Below, piece by piece: positions 62,602 to 64,000 of a stretch of DNA of 64,000 nt (position 1 is its first letter; each line of letters starts with the position of its first letter). The position numbers and the translations under genes were made by a program. The DNA is from Rhodanobacter sp. Root480 (GTDB lineage: Bacteria > Pseudomonadota > Gammaproteobacteria > Xanthomonadales > Rhodanobacteraceae): the NCBI RefSeq assembly GCF_001426645.1, contig NZ_LMEX01000002.1, positions 124,001 through 188,000 on the forward strand. Reading direction: 5' to 3'. Below the pieces are notes generated by a model. The model had not been told where the DNA came from. It saw nothing but the letters and a program-made list of their open reading frames with translations, and made no database searches.

Positions 62602-64000
62602 GGCTGGCTCCCCTGGCCGGGTTGGACGGTGGGTTCGGGCGCGGCACTGGCGGGCGGGCTGACGGGCTTGTCGTCGGCGCGGCCGCGGATCAGGGCCTCG
62701 GGATGACCACCGAGGTAATCGGTGAGCACGCGCAGTGAACGCGCCATGCGCTGTACCTGCTGCAAGGTCGAGTTGAGGTTCTGCTGCAACGGCGAGTCGC
62801 CGGACAGCGCATCGTCGGCGGTGCCCATGGTCTTCTTAACACCCTCGAGCGTGTCGCGGAACGCCGGCAGGGTCTGCGCGTTGACCTGCTTGAGCGTGCT
62901 ATTGAGGCTGGCCAGGGTCTGGTCCAGATGCTTGCCAATGCTCTCGAACGGGATCTTGTCGAGCTTGGCGACGATGCCCGCCAGTTGCTCCTGCAGCTTG
63001 TCGAAACTGCCCGGCGCGGTGGGGATGGTCAGCGGCGTGGCATTGGCGTCGAAGGCCACCTTCGGCGTATGCGGCACGAAGTCGAGCGCCACGTACAACT
63101 GGCCGGTCAGCAGGTTGCCGGTGCGTGCCTGCGCGCGCAGGCCATGGGCGATCAGCGGCGCCATCAACTGCGCCAGGTCGGCCTTTTCACCGCGCGCCTT
63201 GGCCAACGCCTCCAGCTTGTCGTAGGCGCTGCCCAGACGCTGGGGATAGACCACCGCGCCCACCACCACCGGGAAACGACCCTTCTTCTCGTCGTAGTCC
63301 AGCCGCACCGACACCACCTTGCCGATGTTGATGCCCAGGAACTCCACCGGTGCATCCACCGCCAGCCCACGCACCGATTGCTCGAAGCGCATGCGCAAGT
63401 AGCGCGGCTCGCCATCGGGTGGCGCCATCGCCAGGGCGCGCTCGCTGAACAGCCTGTATTCCGTGTCTTCCGCCGCCGGCGTGCTGTCATGCGGCCCCGG
63501 CGGGTCCTGGAAGGCCACGCCACCGGCCAGCACCGTGGCCAGCGACTGGGTGTTGAGTTTCAGGCCGTTGGCGCCGATCGACACGTCCACGCCGCTGGCA
63601 TTCCAGAAGCGGGAATCGGTGGTGACGAAGCGGTCGTTGGGGCCGTCCACGAAGATGTTTAGCGAGACGCCCTTGCCATCCTTGTCCAGCTGGTACGACG
63701 CCACGCGGCCCACCTGGATGCGCCGGTAGTAGACCGGCGAGCCGATGTCCAGCGAACCGAGATCGTCGCTGTGCAGGACGAAGCTGCGGCCCGGTGCGCC
63801 GTGGTTGACGGCCGGCGGGCTCTCCAGGCCCTTGAAGGTGTACCGCGACTCCTTCGAATCGCCCACGTCCGCGCCGATGAACGCACCTGACAGCAGCGTG
63901 TCGATGCCGGACACGCCGCCCAGGCCGATGCGCGGGCGCACCACCCAGAAGCGGGTATCGCGGGTGGCGAAACCTTCGGCGCTCTTCTCCAGCGCCACCC
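62598..64000 (-). CDS. pqiB: PqiB-type MCE protein (intermembrane lipid transport), 5' end beyond the window
   Basis: The C-terminal 467 residues of a multi-MCE protein. Two MCE repeats can be seen: one from RSFVLHSDDLGSLDIGSPVY with YYRRIQVGRVASYQLDKDG, and one from RYLRMRFEQSVRGLAVDAPV with EFLGINIGKVVSVRLDYDEK. They are followed by TGNLLTGQLYVALDFVPHTP and a long helix (KLQEQLAGIVAKLDKIPFES, HLDQTLASLNSTLKQVNAQT) that builds the needle in PqiB. It overlaps pqiC by 4 bp. PqiA should lie upstream, outside the window. Confidence 0.93.
   Translation of the reverse strand, partial: VALEKSAEGFATRDTRFWVVRPRIGLGGVSGIDTLLSGAFIGADVGDSKESRYTFKGLESPPAVNHGAPGRSFVLHSDDLGSLDIGSPVYYRRIQVGRVASYQLDKDGKGVSLNIFVDGPNDRFVTTDSRFWNASGVDVSIGANGLKLNTQSLATVLAGGVAFQDPPGPHDSTPAAEDTEYRLFSERALAMAPPDGEPRYLRMRFEQSVRGLAVDAPVEFLGINIGKVVSVRLDYDEKKGRFPVVVGAVVYPQRLGSAYDKLEALAKARGEKADLAQLMAPLIAHGLRAQARTGNLLTGQLYVALDFVPHTPKVAFDANATPLTIPTAPGSFDKLQEQLAGIVAKLDKIPFESIGKHLDQTLASLNSTLKQVNAQTLPAFRDTLEGVKKTMGTADDALSGDSPLQQNLNSTLQQVQRMARSLRVLTDYLGGHPEALIRGRADDKPVSPPASAAPEPTVQPGQGSQP

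Overview
This is a high-GC, gene-dense chromosomal segment of a gammaproteobacterium. It probably belongs to the Xanthomonadales (Lysobacterales), perhaps Rhodanobacteraceae. That placement is an inference from gene content (M13 peptidase, RhlE/DeaD pair, AmgK-MurU, SUF operon, SigF/NrsF), from the dispersed GTAGGAGCGGCTTCAGCCGCGA elements and from GGGATTC-type tandem repeats. I saw no rRNA, tRNA, CRISPR array, insertion sequence or prophage.

Layout. 1-4656 (minus): a Fur-boxed redox/iron operon of a PepSY membrane protein, DUF2271, DUF4198, ApbE and a membrane flavoreductase cut by the window edge. 4843-5314: a scar where 5' fragments of a response regulator and a HAD phosphatase meet tail to tail. 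5513-11207 (plus): a tripartite RND efflux operon. 11307-16821: GT9 glycosyltransferase, Rieske protein, GNAT, M13 peptidase and PanE. 17299-22366 (plus): a four-gene SCPU-type chaperone-usher operon whose usher carries two AMIN-like domains at its N-terminus. 22462-30193: Nei glycosylase, a PLP decarboxylase and sufR-sufB-sufC-sufD-sufS. 30374-33973 (plus): glnK-amtB behind a sigma54 promoter, then amgK-murU. 34359-40589: SlyD, a methyltransferase, rhlE with its ribosome site in a hairpin, fghA, deaD and a YkgJ protein. 40678-43076 (minus): arsR-arsI-arsC-acr3. 43281-47746: YpfJ, MAPEG, CPBP, Maf, GNAT, RlmH and RsfS. 47940-52250: sigF-nrsF and a Met-rich periplasmic peptide, divergent from dipZ-msrB. 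52546-56902 (plus): a Fur-boxed TonB receptor, two small membrane proteins and PepSY. 56910-64000 (minus): nadD, holA, lptE, leuS, pqiC and partial pqiB.

Two systems stand out. (1) The sigF-nrsF-(Met-rich peptide) operon and the divergent dipZ-(Tat-exported msrB) operon each have a GTAACC-N16-CGAA element facing outward in their shared 124-bp spacer. This suggests one stress regulon in which a sacrificial methionine-rich peptide is oxidised in the periplasm and regenerated by MsrB with electrons from DipZ. (2) The SCPU-family usher has an extra ~330-residue N-terminus with two AMIN-like domains, the kind that bind peptidoglycan in AmiC and PilQ, which suggests a cell-wall-tethered pilus secretion pore.

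The leuS-lptE-holA-nadD / rsfS-rlmH-maf housekeeping cluster, normally contiguous in relatives, is split here by about 9 kb holding the SigF/DipZ/MsrB and siderophore-receptor genes. A perfect 16-bp hairpin sits at one border. Several transcription and translation signals can be read directly: two Fur boxes, a sigma54 promoter, a leaderless arsR promoter/operator, a hairpin over the rhlE Shine-Dalgarno, and chains of ATGA/TGATG overlaps.
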